From Erinaceus europaeus (taxonomy: Eukaryota; Chordata; Mammalia; Eulipotyphla; Erinaceidae): DNA of 64,000 nucleotides. The number at the start of each line of letters is the position of its first letter. Positions within the stretch are counted from its first letter, which is position 1. The stretch covers positions 831,026-895,025 of the forward strand of contig NC_080181.1 of the NCBI RefSeq assembly GCF_950295315.1. Direction: 5' to 3'. Positions 10,890 through 22,542 of the stretch are shown piece by piece. Under the pieces are notes generated by a model. It searched no databases. It saw only the letters and a program-made list of their open reading frames with translations, and was not told the origin of the DNA. The translations under genes were made by a program, and so were the position numbers.

Positions 10890-12415
10890 TGGGGGTGTGT
10901 GGGTGGGGTATTAGGAAGCATTTTAATTGCAAAAGCGTTGGTTGGGTGGGGGATTGGTTTGAAGGGACAAGACCACTGCTGCCTGGTGGTAAAGACAACA
11001 GTTTCTGTCAACACTTTGAGCCAGGTTTCAGCAGAAGACCAGGCTTTGCCATTCTCTCCCTGCACCAGCTCCCCTAATCCCCTCAGTTGATACTCGGGTC
11101 AGCCTGAGGTTACTGCCTGGAGCAGGAAGACTCCTGAGCATGACAGAGTCGTGTCAGGTGCACCATGTAATATAGAAGCTGGAGCACAAACAGCTCATTC
11201 TTGGTCACAGGATACACTGGGATTGTGCAGAGCCATAAGGAAGGGAACAGGGCCCCAATGGGCTGGCAGGCTGCTGAGGCCACAGGTAGATCTAGTGAAT
11301 GTCTCAGGTAGTGAATGTGCAGACTCAGACTCCCCTTTAATCTGGGCTGGGGTTGATGCCATGTCTTTGACCAGCAGTAAGAAAGCTCCAGGACCTCAGT
11401 AAACAACAGAAGGGGGAGCAGTGTCCACTGCTCCATGAGAAGAGACAGGATGCAGCCAGGCAGGTAAAGACCGCAGGTAAAGATGAAAGCAAGAAGAAGA
11501 GGAGCAGAGCAGACAGCAGTGACCACTGCCAAGATGTATGGAGGGGGCTCTTTCCCCTACAGCCAGTCCAGTCACACTGGACAGTCAGTGATGCCATCTG
11601 TTCATGCTCACCTCCCCCAATTTACCTTTGCAAAGCCTACTAAAAGTGGGCAAGCGAGAGGAAAGCATCCTTCCTGAGCTATCCTCTCAACGGTCTTTAA
11701 GCTGAGACTTGAAGCTGAGCCTCCACATGCCTGGACTCCTCCTGCCTTGGGCTCTCGCAGGAGATGGAGAGCCTGGCAAGTTTCAGTATCCTGACTCAAC
11801 TTCTCACCCTGTCACAGCCCATAGGCACCTGTTAGTTCTCCCACCTCAGAAGAGAAGGAGTAGAAAGATGGTGCTGCCTTGCCAGGTCCTGGCACCTGCC
11901 TGTGTGCCCATCTAGAACTCAGGAGGTGTTGAGCAGTGACTCCAAGGATACCTGGAAGGTCACAGGTAAGAAGACACAACTAGCATCCAGTAAGTAGAGT
12001 CCAGAGGTAGTGGCAAATGTTCTTCAGACACAGGACAGGCCCTGAAAATGCTTGAGCCCTGACATCTGCACAGCTGCATCTGAGAAACCCCACTTCTGCT
12101 TCTCTGGTGCTGATAGGAATGTCTTTTGCCTCTCTGGAAAAGCATTTACCCATATCTGGGAGAACTGCTTAGTACTTTTATGTCAAACTCTTCATTTTCT
12201 GCAGCAGTGGGGTACAGGATACTAAGTAGATGCTCAGTGATCTAGGCTCTCATTGCTGTGACAAGGTGTAGCCAAGTGACACAGGGGTTGGAGGGGCTCT
12301 TCATGGGGGAGGAATCGCTGATGTTTAACTGTCTGCATGTACAAGAGGAGCCAGCACAGTAATAGAGCCAGGAGGGGAGATATAACACCCCAAATAGGAT
12401 GGGTCTAAAAGAAAT
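10890..12415. other. Unique non-coding stretch
   Basis: Long opposing frames around 11110-11600 overlap on both strands and show no known domain. No SINE or L1 is visible. Confidence 0.4.
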
Positions 12416-12419
12416 ATAA

Positions 12420-13010
12420 CCGCAAAGACAGTACGGTCTCCAGCAGAAGGAATGTCACCTGCACTAGAGACTAGAATGACATCATTTATGAAAAATGCTC
12501 AACTGCTCTAAAAGGAAGTTTTTCAGGTTCCCATACAATTAACAGAGTTAGTGTTTGGCCTAGTGACCCCACTTAACAGGTGTATAGCTGGAAAAAAAAC
12601 TGAAGACAGGTGTCCACACAAAAACTTGAATATAAATGTTCATAGCAGCACTTTTCAATAGCTAAAATTTCCATTGAACTTAAATGGGTAAAAATGTACA
12701 TTGTTCATTCAGTGAAATGCTTTTTTCAGTCACACAACAAGATAACTGCTGTATATACTCCTAGGACATTAATGGACCTTAAATATATTAGAGTAATTGG
12801 AAAAAAGTTAAACACAAAAGGTCATGTTTGTGTAGCTCCATTTATGTGCACTGCCCACAATTGGTAAATCCACAGACAGCAGTAGATTCATGATCTCCAG
12901 AGGGTGAGGAGGGGAATAACAGGGACTACTGATGGGTTTGATTGGGGGGGGGGGGGAGAGGATGTGTGATAAAAATGTCCTAAACTTAGAAAGTCTCTAA
13001 TATGGAGTGA
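12420..13010 (+). mobile_element. Ancient L1 (L1M-type) 3' end
   Basis: Degenerate matches to the ORF2 C-terminus and 3' UTR of old mammalian L1 are visible: agtgtttggcctagtgaccc, aagacaggtgtccacacaaa, aaatgttcatagcagcactt, caataagctaaaatt-like sequence, aaacacaaaaggtcatg, ccagagggtgaggaggggaa and gataaaaatgtcctaaactt. All are in L1 order. Substitutions and indels are heavy, so the insertion is old and shared among placental mammals rather than hedgehog-specific. Confidence 0.8.
12945..12957 (+). repeat. Poly(G) run
   Basis: A run of about eleven G bases within the ancient L1 3' UTR. Confidence 0.9.
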
Positions 13011-13664
13011 CTACTGCACTCACCCCCTAGACCTGGTATTCACAGAGGCCTAGAGCTTTAAAGCAGTGTAGAATGGTGACTGTAGAGAACAGAGCACAAG
13101 AAGGACACAGCATGTACATGTTAAGAAATCACTGAGGTCCTATCAGGCATGGAAGGTCTTTGTTTTTCAGGAAAGCAACCTTTCAGTTATGCATCTGACT
13201 AGCACACATGATGACTATCAAGTCACACACCACCACACACACAGTAGTGCTCAGGCTGAATTACCAAAGAAATACCAGCCAGGTTCCAAACAGACTAGTA
13301 CTACATTCAGAGACAGATGACAGACATGAACTGGAGACCCAGGGAGGGCTCTCCAGAGGAGGTGACATTTCTTGAAGTTCTTAGGTGTATCATGAGACAT
13401 AAATATTAATGAGGAGAGAAATGACAGAATAAGGACAGTAGATCCAGGACTCCCTTAGCAATGCTTCAATCTGCTTTATGTAGAAATTTGTAACTTTGAC
13501 TGGAGGATGAGACTCAAGCCAGGAAGCACTTTAAATGTAAAAGAAATTATCTACACTTTCTGAAATGCTGGAAAGTCATTAGAACACTGATTACAGATTT
13601 TTAAAATAAAACCGACCATCAGGGAAGGAGTAGTTCAGTAAAGGAGGAGAGACTGTTACTATGA

Positions 13665-13765
13665 CAGTAGCTCACATTCATGGAGCACATAACTAGCTCC
13701 ATGTGAACATAAAATTCACATGTTCTTTGTTCTGAACTGAGGAAACTAAGCATGTAAAGGCAGTT
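13665..13765 (+). mobile_element. MIR-like remnant
   Basis: tcacattcatggagcac, cacatgttctttgttctga and actgaggaaactaagca follow the order of the MIR core (shared size/threshold region, then the gaggaaactgaggca motif). Degenerate. Confidence 0.45.
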
Positions 13766-13769
13766 CACT

Positions 13770-14219
13770 CAGTTCAAAGGCAGAAGCACAGAACTGCACA
13801 TGACACCTTCCATCCAAAAGGGCATCTTGGTACTCAGCATGCTTTATGGCAGGTGCTTAGTATTTCAACAGCTACCACTGATTACGTTTTGCTCAACCCT
13901 CCTGTCTCAGGACTTGGATCCATTATTATCTACTCAAAGACTATCAGATATTTTCAAATGAGATCAGAGTCAGCATGTCTCAACTGTACCCCCAGTTCTA
14001 CGGATTCATTAGGGAAGATAGCCTGCTTGAGTACATGGAGGTCACAGAAACAACCTGGTCCTCCATGCATAACTCAGGAGACACCCAGCACAGTACCACC
14101 TCAGAGCAGAGGCCCTACAGAAAACAGTGGGTGGGTAAACAAAGGAACAGCCTCACTGAGTGGTCTTCCTGTCAGCCCAGGTGAATTTCAATGACTTTCA
14201 CAAAACACCCAAGACACAT
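13770..14219. other. Unique non-coding stretch
   Basis: A 113-codon frame at 13853-14194 and an overlapping frame at 13975-14184 show no recognisable domain; probably chance. Confidence 0.35.
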
Positions 14220-14480
14220 AATTGACTCAGGTTCTCAATCAGATAATTCCTTCCATTTCCTTTTCTGATGAGAATCTTTATTGGCTGTGACTTAATTTAA
14301 TCATTGCATTCATATTCTCCCTCTAGAAGCCCAGGGGTGCCAAGGTGGCGGTTCTGTGTAATTAAATTTGATCAAATAATAATGATCTTTAATTTCCCAA
14401 AATCAGGATCACTGAGCATGTGAGATGCACTGTTTAATGTAATTTTATAGCAGTGTTCATTCTTCTGTGCTAACAGAGAT
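14220..14480. other. Candidate conserved non-coding element
   Basis: AT-rich unique block with clustered homeodomain-like sites (cttaatttaatcattgc, gtaattaaatttgatcaa, ataataatgatctttaatt) and no repeat features. An enhancer-like composition is inferred only. Confidence 0.25.
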
Positions 14481-15650
14481 GTGGGTAGATGTGATGGGCT
14501 CACTGGATTTAGTAGCCCTGGGAAATGTCCTTAGTGGAAGTAACTCACACTCCAGCTGCCCCACTCTCCAAATGCCATCACCAGCTTTCACTCCTTTTAG
14601 TCAAGACAGGTGAGGCAGGGCAGGACAAGCAAGGTATCCAGTGACTCACTGCATCTCTCCTTGTGTGTAGCCACTAGGACATGCACAGGCAGGTACATTC
14701 TGCCCAATACCATTGGAAATTCACTGTCTGTGAAGCATTTCTTCACTTCTAGAGAGAGGTAGCTGGAGAAATCAAAGAGGACCTAGCCGTGCCTGGATTC
14801 CAGGATTGGAATCTGTAGTTTGAAGCTTTTCTGTGTCATGATGCTCCCCTCTCTCTGTGGAAGGGATAGAGAGCTGCTGGGCTTTGTGGGTAGAGGAGCG
14901 ATAGGGCCTCCAAGTGTGTGCTGGGCCCTGAGGGGATCTGCACTGTCTGCAGGCTGCTGGGAACTGAGGCACTCTAGGATGCAGGAGCTGAGGCCTGGAC
15001 TCTTGGCCCCAGGAACTTCCAGTCCCACTGATTTAACATGCTTTTTTGGAGGGTTGATCTATATTTTGAAAGAAGCAGCTTGTTGAAAAATACCACTTCT
15101 CATCTATACAATAAACTATCAATTGCAAAAATATATACAGTAGATATTATCTTCTTCTGACTGAGACTTTTAGTCATGCACTGGAAGATTGTTCTATTTG
15201 CATACTGTCCACACAGAAATCCATGAAGATAAAAACTTGGCAGATTCACCATGGAGACTATGCGTGTGGACTGGAAAACCCTCTGAGAGAATAAAAACGT
15301 ACCTGTCTTTTGACCCTGGCTGGCATCACAGACCTCTTCACCTGTTGCTGGGTGTTTTAAGACATTGGTCTACTTTCACTGATCAAATGTGTCCCACTAG
15401 AGACTGAGAGAGGTAAAACTCACAAGAACCCCCAACCCTGGGTTCATGCCTTTACAGACACAAGTGAAAGCAGCCTGCACTTCTGCCCAGGGCAGTGTCT
15501 TCACAGCTTTTCACTTCCAGCTTAGGAAAAGTTACTTTTGGGAAAACTGTAATTTTCTTTTTTGTCATTGTAAATCAATTTCTCACTCTTAGTTGTTATT
15601 GTCACCAATAATGGAAAGATGAAATTGGCAAGGATTAATCAAGAACCAGT
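14481..15650. other. Unique non-coding stretch
   Basis: No gene or repeat recognised; frames on both strands at 14772-15086 overlap each other. Confidence 0.4.
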
Positions 15651-15652
15651 AG

Positions 15653-15950
15653 AGGGCAGAGGAAATGAAATAATGGCTATGCAAACAGACTCTCATGCCT
15701 GAGGCTCCAAGGTACTGAGTTCAATTCCCTGCACCACCATAAGGCAGAGATAAGCAGTGCTCTGAAGAAAAGAAAGAAAAATAGAGAGGGAGAGAGAGAA
15801 AAGAGAATGAGAGAAAGAAAGGAACGAAGGAAAGAAGGAAGGAAGGAATGGAAGAAGGAAAGAAGGAAGAAACAGAAAGGGAGAGAGAGAAAGAGAGAGA
15901 CAGAGAGAGGGAGAGGCAGAGGGGGAGAGAGAGACAGAGAAAGGAAAGAG
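15653..15950 (+). mobile_element. Short tRNA-derived SINE plus GA-rich tail
   Basis: Contains the short-SINE blocks atggctatgcaaacagac, tctcatgcctgaggctcc, gttcaattccctgcaccacc and gagcagtgctctg-like sequence. The antisense copy at 35978-36158 shows the same order. Its tail has expanded into a GAAA/GAGA tract of about 180 bases (15768-15950), which creates spurious frames on both strands. Confidence 0.8.
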
Positions 15951-15959
15951 ACCAGTGGA

Positions 15960-16439
15960 ATCAGCAAGTATAAATGGGAAGAGAACTCAGCTAAAGTGAG
16001 GTGCAATTTCACTCTCAACTTTGACTGACAGGTGAATGACAGATCAATTCAAGTGGTCTCACAGCCTGCTCATGCGGTATCACTTTAAGAATACTGTGGT
16101 TGGTATTCTTAAATGTGGGCACCCTGAGTGCAGGCTTGGTATGGACACCCCACCGTCTAGAATCCAGATGTGCAGTGAACTGTGCTCTTGTGAAGACATC
16201 TCCTGCACCTGCAGCTGGCTTCAGCAGTGTGAGCAATTTGCTTGGTGTCATGTACATTTATGAACTATGAGAACTTTGGGAAAATGTCAGCAGAGATGCG
16301 GAGATCATAAATCATGAGATGATAACATCTCACATGAAAGAAAGTCTCTGAGAAAACAGCACCAGCAATGTAAATATTGAATTTTTCAGGAGGCCCCATC
16401 CCCATGGAGGGTGGACAATAGGCCACAGCTGAAACGGCA
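15960..16439. other. Unique non-coding stretch
   Basis: No recognisable gene or repeat. Confidence 0.4.
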
Positions 16440-16830
16440 GAAGGGATGAGCTGGCTGCTTTATCTACGTGCACTTCTCCTTTTATTCCATTCCTGGGAAA
16501 GAGAAATGCCAGAGGAGAGGCTTAAACAGATTAGCCCACAAGTATTGCACACAGGCTATTACATCATAACTGTCTTTGAAAACTCCCAAACAGCTGACCT
16601 GTTTATATTACAAGACAGGGTCAATTTCCATTCCAGCAACTCCTTTGATGTGTATGAATGCAAATGCTCTGCTCAGAATGCCAGCTTAGAATCAAGGCAA
16701 TTGAACCATTCAGCCTCCGAGGATACAATCTTCCTGCAGCTAGATAGGATTCTATGTGTGAATTTCATTGAGCCATGCAGCTTGGCATGATCAAAAGCTT
16801 TGCTGGAGCCCTCGGTAAATGATGTTTCAA
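16440..16830 (+). other. Unique block with 114-codon open frame; candidate conserved element
   Basis: Unique, repeat-free sequence with an open frame at 16446-16790 that starts with a hydrophobic run (WLLYLRALLLLF) but has no domain I recognise. The DNA has motifs common in conserved non-coding elements (gcaaatgc octamer-like, gaatttcattgagcc). A regulatory element is as plausible as a small exon, and both are unproven. Confidence 0.2.
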
Positions 16831-17234
16831 ATAAGAGTCTTGTCTGTGCCTCCAATTTCCATCCAGTCACTGAGACAACATGGCTGCATGTATGCATGCA
16901 GCACTAGGCCACAGACTCCCTCGGGTGGAATCCACGATGACCTAACACCCAAAGGAAACAGGACCTTTTCCACAGCAAGTATTCGGAAGACAAGAGGGGC
17001 CTGTGGCCACAGAGAACACCTGTGTGGCTTTCCTGTGTCTTCTGGATCCATATTTTGACAACCATGGGGACTCAAGTGACTCACTTGCCCTGAGCTCCTG
17101 CCCCCGTATTTCTGCAGGGCAGATGACACGCTCTACCTCACAGTGGAACGGAAAGGCAGAATGGGTCTGTGGACAACCACATCTGTTAGCTTGAGCCAAT
17201 GCTGAGAGATCGTTCTGTGTCTGGACAGTCACAC
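16831..17234. other. Unique non-coding stretch
   Basis: Overlapping frames on both strands, none recognised. Confidence 0.4.
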
Positions 17235-17327
17235 TGCTTGTGCATTGTCTCAGTCCAAACTCACAAGAGCCTCGTGAAGTGGGCCCCCCTTCTACTCCAT
17301 TCTCCAGTTGAAGAATCTGGGACTCAG
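17235..17327 (+). mobile_element. MIR-like remnant
   Basis: ctcacaagagcctcgtgaag, then a pyrimidine-rich step, ccattctccagttgaagaat and gggactcaggg follow the MIR core order (cctatgaagtaggt, ccattttacagatgaggaa, ctgaggc). The adjacent SINEs inserted into this remnant. Confidence 0.55.
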
Positions 17328-17620
17328 GGCTTCATGGTGGTGATGCATCTGGTTAAGTGTACAGATTACCAAGCACAAGGAGCCAGGTTCCAGTTCCCAC
17401 TCCCCACCTGCAGGGGTCCGCTTCATGAGCAGTGAAGCAGGTCTGCAGATGTGTATCTTTCTCTGCCTCTCTCTATCTCCCCATCCTTTCTTAATTTCTC
17501 TCTATCCTATTTAATAAAAATTATAAAGAAAAAAAAGGAAAAATGGACACTGGATGCAGTAGATTCCTAGTGCCAGCACCAAGCCCCAACAATAACCCTG
17601 GAGGCAATAAAAAATAAAAT
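17328..17620 (+). mobile_element. Hedgehog-type tRNA SINE with 3' extension (outer)
   Basis: Contains ggtggtgatgcatctggtta at the tRNA-like 5' end, ccccacctgcaggggtccgc, gtgaagcaggtctgcag, a C/T-rich block and a 3' extension (ccaagccccaacaataaccc tggaggcaataaa). Direct repeats aagaatctgggactcag (17311-17327) and aaggaatctgggagtcag (17907-17924) bracket this SINE together with the next one, so this one inserted first and the next landed in its A-rich tail. Confidence 0.85.
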
Positions 17621-17906
17621 AAGTGGGAGTAGCTCAGCAGGTTAAGAGCACATGATACAAAGCGCAAGAACCAGAGTAAGGATCGTGGTTCAAGCCCCCG
17701 GCTCCCCACCTACAGGGAAGGGAGTCGCTTCACAGGCAGTGAAGCAGGTCTGCAGGTGTCTATCTTTCTCTCCCCCTCTCTATCTTCCCCTCCTCTCTCC
17801 ATTTCTCTCTGTCCTATCTAACAATGACGACATAAAACAACAACAATAATAACTATAACAACAAAGGCAACAAATGTGAAAATAAATAAATAAATAAATA
17901 AAATAG
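17621..17906 (+). mobile_element. Hedgehog-type tRNA SINE (inner, in tail of previous SINE)
   Basis: Full tRNA-like head (gggagtagctcagcaggtta, A-box-like; gtggttcaagcccccgg, B-box-like), the ccacctacagggaagg block, gaagcaggtctgcaggtgtc, a C/T-rich block, an AACAACAATAAT block and a TAAA-repeat tail. It shares the outer target duplication rather than having a clear one of its own. Confidence 0.88.
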
Positions 17907-17924
17907 AAGGAATCTGGGAGTCAG

Positions 17925-18107
17925 AGGTATGATTTCCTATGAGGAAAGGATATTTCATATCTATCACTTCTAGATTACCCTCTGACAAACTGAATGATCA
18001 TTACAACCTTCTCCCCAAAGAGGTCTAGACTAGAGCATGTTTGACCTCTGAAGGGCATTTCATAGTGTGCAGCCCAGTACCCCACCCTGGCACTAAATCT
18101 TCAGCAC
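17925..18107. other. Short unique stretch
   Basis: Separates the SINE composite from the solo LTR; no feature seen. Confidence 0.4.
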
Positions 18108-18113
18108 TGGAAC

Positions 18114-18459
18114 TGTTGTTGTGGTCCGGTGTTGGGCTGCACCGCGGAGAAGAGAGTGGACGTCCAGAGCAAAGGGGTACACAAATCTTTATTATAGGAT
18201 GGGGGGGTGGCTCAGGCCACGTGGAGTCAGCCGACAATGGCCGTCCCCACTGCCTGACCACTGGGCGAGAGAAGGGAGAGAGATCTGCGAGAGGGGGAGC
18301 CGAGAGCCCGGGGGGGGGGGGGGTGAGGGGACTTTTATTGGGCGACAACCAGGGGTGCCTTGTGGGGCCAGGATTGGTTGAAGGGGGCACTGCTAGGATT
18401 TCGCAGGGTGTGGTAAAACCTGGGGGCGGAGACTGCATCAGAATAATTCCTCAGCAACA
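18114..18459 (-). mobile_element. Solo LTR of an endogenous retrovirus, probably class II (ERVK/IAP-like)
   Basis: A 346-bp unit that on the minus strand starts TGTTGCTGAGG and ends CAACAACA, giving the TG...CA termini of retroviral LTRs as a short inverted repeat (TGTTG/CAACA). It is flanked by a perfect 6-bp direct repeat, tggaac, at 18108-18113 and 18460-18465. Minus-strand signals are in promoter order: a CCAAT box (18368-18380), an ATAAAAG TATA-like box (about 18332-18338), a GC-rich stretch with a poly(C) run, then an AATAAA polyadenylation signal (18188-18193). No internal viral sequence is present, so this is the product of LTR-LTR recombination. The exact 6-bp duplication suggests class II and a fairly recent insertion. 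It creates the open frames across 18025-18496. Confidence 0.9.
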
Positions 18460-18469
18460 TGGAACTCCA

Positions 18470-18944
18470 GTGGGTGACACTCCTTGCCACAGATGAGGCT
18501 AATCTGCTCCTATCTACCTCCTGCCCTTGGGGCCCTGAAAGAAGCATCTTCCCTGCTCACACTGAAGGGTCATTCTCTCATCTCTTCCAGGCTTTCAGCA
18601 GGCTAAACAACCCTGGCACCTTAGCCACTCCTCCTACAACAGTTTCATACGCTACAATCCTACCTTTCCAGAGTTTAATCTTCTTCAGCCAGCTGGGCAC
18701 CAAATACTTGATGGCTTCCACTCTGTCCTGGCAGGTGAGCAGACAAGTTTCCAAAAGGAAAACTGGTTCTCAATGATTAATCACGGAAGTGGCAATGCCC
18801 TCCCTTTAGGGCAGCAGAGGGGCCCAAATGATAGGCACTGACTGCTCCTGCCAGGTAAGGGATTCACTTGTTTTGGCTATGGTTCAGGGCCGGGGTGACT
18901 GGAGTCTGTGTTTTACGGTCACAGAGCATGGCTGCATTATTAGC
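18470..18944. other. Unique non-coding stretch
   Basis: No gene or repeat recognised. Confidence 0.4.
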
Positions 18945-19040
18945 CATGCCAGCTTTTCATCTGTGCAATGGGTGCTGTTTACCCACCTAAGCTTAGAAGG
19001 TGAGTCACCTGATGAGAGTGCCCTAGCACCTCAGGAGTGT
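18945..19040 (-). mobile_element. MIR-like remnant
   Basis: cttttcatctgtgcaatggg, then tacccacctaa and gccctagcac resemble the MIR 3' region (catctgtaaaatggg, tacctacctca, gcttagcacagtg). Degenerate, weak call. Confidence 0.4.
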
Positions 19041-19246
19041 GGCCACCACCTGGAAGGCATGCAGGGGGAACAGCAGAGCCCACGGAAGGCAGCTGGCCCT
19101 GCTCTCTGGGAAGCCATGAACTCAGCTTCTTCCTCAGCAATGTGTGAGTCTGTGTCTGTTTTCCTCTAGCACCTGAAAGCACCCCCACATTGTCCTGATG
19201 TCCCCCCCCACTGGAATTAAGGAAAGCCAGAAGAAGACCCACTAGT

Positions 19247-19449
19247 TGGGGTTAGGTGGTGGCACTCCTGGTTAAGTGCTCACATTATAGTGCATAAGGA
19301 CTCAAGTTCAAACTCCTGGTCACCACTTGCAGGGGGAAGCAGGGTTTCAGGTGTCTCTCTGTATTTCTCGCTCTCTATTTTCCACTCCCCTCTCAATTTC
19401 TCTCTTTCTCTACAATAATAAATAAATAAAATATTTTCAAAAACATAAA
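19247..19449 (+). mobile_element. Hedgehog-type short tRNA SINE
   Basis: Head ggttaggtggtggcactcct, cacttgcagggggaagc block, ggtgtctctctgt, C/T-rich block and an AATAAATAAATAAAA tail. Direct repeats aagacccactagt (19234-19246) and aagacctactggt (19450-19462), two mismatches, mark the insertion. Confidence 0.88.
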
Positions 19450-19462
19450 AAGACCTACTGGT

Positions 19463-20200
19463 CACTCAGCCAGGGCACATAGTTGCTTATGGCAGACAAA
19501 GTGCTCAGGCTGTGGCTGTGGAGAAGAGCAGGGTTTCAGACCTGATATGTGTCTGTGACAGTCACCTGTGACCTTTTAACACCCACAAAATGCTGGCATT
19601 CGCACCTTCCCAGACTGGGCTCCCCAGAGAAACATGGGAGCAGGGTGACAGGGAAGGAGGGGGAATGTGTGTGAGTAGAGGAATGTGCATAGGTGTGAAC
19701 ATGTGTGTGAGACTGTGAAAGCAAGAAGAATGGGTTGGCTGTGGGTTGCAGGACCCACTCTGCAGAACAGGCCCTGGACAGGGTCTGTGTTTGTGGCACA
19801 CACTTGGGGAACTCCCATCCTCTTAGGAACCTCTCATAGACTGATGGGTCCCTCCAGAGTAACCGCCTCTACTTAGAGTCAGCTGAGTGCCAAGCACACA
19901 CCCCTCACATAGCATCAAGACCAGTGCTTGACCAGGGTAAGGAAACACACACAACTGACCGTCATGGGGCTTTGCGACATTTCAGAGCAAACAACCATCT
20001 GGGGGAAACTGGAAATGACCACTGGGTATGTGAGGGCCTCGGCATACATGAGTCAGGCGAGGTGCCAGCACAGTCCCAAAAGTCACCTTGACCATGCACT
20101 CAGTGAACTGGTACAGGAAGGTCAAAGCATGGAGACAGAGGGGTGGAGGGTCAGAGGTCCTAGCACATAGGGCCTGACACCTCTAATACTTGTGATTTTT
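19463..20200. other. Unique non-coding stretch
   Basis: Three overlapping minus-strand frames at 19536-19818 contradict each other; no repeat recognised. Confidence 0.4.
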
Positions 20201-20206
20201 CTTTTC

Positions 20207-20408
20207 TTTTTTTATTATCTTTATTTATTGGATAGAGACAGTCAGAAATAGAGAGGGTAGGGGGGATAGAAAGGGAGAAAGAGAGACATCTGCATCACTG
20301 CTTCACCACTTGCAAAGCTTTCCCCCTGCAGGTGGGGACCAGGGACAAACCTGGGTCCTTGCACATTGTAACATATGCAATCAACCAGGTGTGCCACCAC
20401 CTGCCCCC
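20207..20408 (-). mobile_element. Hedgehog-type short tRNA SINE
   Basis: Antisense copy: T-rich tail (tttattatctttatttattg), the purine-rich complement of the C/T block, gcttcaccacttgcaaagct, ccccctgcaggtggggacc and the complement of the tRNA-like head (aaccaggtgtgccaccacct). Confidence 0.88.
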
Positions 20409-21765
20409 CTTTTTTCCTTATGCTTTTTCTTTAACAAACTCAACATTAGGTATAAATATGAATGTCCATCTATGTCAAGGGAGAACATGACAGTCATCCT
20501 GTGATGCAGGTGGGGAATTCCACAAGTTGGGTCAACATGGAGTATCCTCCTATATTGTCTGATATTTGTTTATTAAAGAATGGAGAATAACAAACTAAAA
20601 GTGAATAAAATATGAACAGAAAGGAAACAAGATAAGTGCTGCAGTCAATAGAAGCTGCTTTGACAGAGAGGAGAGTTATAAAAACAATTACTTCAGACCC
20701 TGCCCGAGGCAATACTTTATAAGAAATTAATTTTAACTATCATTAATAAGTAGACTTCTGGGTTGTTTGATAATCTAATTAGTGAGGAACACTAAACCAT
20801 GGGGAAAAACTGGCCAAGATGGCTAATCTTCAGTTGATTTGATACTTGAATAGTAAACCGATTGTGTTAGGTTCTTCTGGATTTAAAAGGCTTGAGCTAG
20901 TTGTCATTTCTAGTCAATTTGGCTAAAAGTCGTACATCCAGCATGGCAGAGGGGCCTCCTGAGAAGACAGTGCGACTCTTTTGACATGTTTCTAAGGATC
21001 ACTATCACCAAGATCCAGTGGTTACCAGAGGGAGACTCCATCACCAGTAGTGTGTTTTCACTGTGAACTTGACCACACAAGTCAAGGTCAAGGTGGTGAC
21101 TGCCTCCTTAACTCCAACATCACACCCCTGTTTAGTCTTCCCACCACCCGTCTACTTCCTTAACTCAGGAGGGCTTTGGCCATATATGCTCCTTATGTCC
21201 TGAATGCTCCAAAGCCCTGCCATCTCAGATGTGCTAAGAATTTCTCTCCACCACAATGGGTGGGAAATTGTAGCATTCATACCCGTGGGGATTGCAGAAT
21301 GCACACCCCATAGGGATTGTTTGTCTCTTGGGGACAGATCTTGTTTGCTCAAAGTCGGCCTCATCTGATTGTCACCCCAGATCTACTTTTCTCCTTGTTA
21401 AATCATTGTTTGCATTCTGAGACTTTCATTCTTTCACTTACACCTTTCTGCGATGCTGTATCCACAGAGGATGTCTTGGGGCAGTATATTATCATGTCAT
21501 GACAGATGTCTCTTCTGGCCATTTTTGTCTTTCAGTTCATTTAATTTACATATTTTACAGGCGTTGTTGATATGGTGGGTTTTAATTTTGTGATTTTTCT
21601 CTGTTTCCCCTGTTCTCTTCTACCTTCCTTTAGGGGCATTCAAAACTCTGTGAAAGAGTCCCACCCTGACTTGTAGTTCATATTTCACAGAAAGTCCTAT
21701 AGCTTCTCAGTTGAAATCTGTCTCCAGTTTCCACTTTTACATATAATTGTCTGAACTATTTCCTT

Positions 21766-21768
<3 letters not shown>
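20409..21768. other. Unique non-coding stretch with an AT-rich, possibly conserved block
   Basis: No gene recognised. The 20700-20950 segment is AT-rich with homeodomain-like motifs (gaaattaattttaac, gataatctaattagtga) and could be a conserved element; this cannot be judged without alignment. Confidence 0.25.

Positions 21769-21804
<36 letters not shown>
21769..21804. repeat. (CA)n microsatellite
   Basis: About 18 CA units. Confidence 0.95.
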
Positions 21805-21810
<6 letters not shown>

Positions 21811-22542
21811 AGTCAACAGATGTTTATAATTTGTGCTTTAATTATCAGATAATACGTTTTAAAACTCTTGTGAGAAGTAGGGTAATCCTTTAGATTTTAG
21901 TCTTTTCCCCCATCACCTTGTTCCTATTATTTTCTTTCCTAAAGTCCAAACCTTCTTCTGTTATCACTTCTTTTTGTCTGCAGAGTTTCTCTGAGTAATC
22001 CTTCAGAGATTTTCTTTCATCAGAAGATGTCTTTCTTCTCTTTCTCCTTCATTCCTGAAGGACATGCTCTGTGAACAGAGGCTAATGTTTCTTAATTACC
22101 AGAATTTGATTCCCTGCCCCACAAAGACCTGACCATCACTGTTACTGAGGTCTCTCTAGGCAAGTATCCCTCTTTTCTAGATGCTTTCAACTGCCTTTTT
22201 TTATTGGGAGGTTAATAGTTTACAGTGCAGTTGGCACATGGGTGCAGTTTCCTGTCTCACCATGATAGGCGTTGCAAAACACTTTTCACATACCAGGACC
22301 TGAAAGCCCCCTCTCCCTCAGCCTTCTCTCTGTCCTCCTTCATGCGAATGCTTTGCCTTGGTGTAATATACCCCATCAGTCCAAGCTACACTTTGTGTTT
22401 CCCCTTTCTGTTCTTGTTCCTTAAGTTTTGCCCATGAGAGAGATCATCCATATTCATCCTTTTCTTTCTGGCTTATCTCACTAAGCATGTTTCCTTCAAG
22501 CTCCATCCAAGATGAGGTGAAGAGGGTGAATTCATCATTCTT

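Noticed and set aside
11110..11532. 140-codon minus-strand frame rich in Leu and Cys
   Set aside because: Overlaps plus-strand frames of similar length, with no family resemblance; hydrophobicity follows from pyrimidine-rich codons.
18025..18496. Frames of 137 and 151 codons on opposite strands
   Set aside because: They lie in the GC-rich solo LTR; neither shows a known domain, and LTRs of this kind are not coding.
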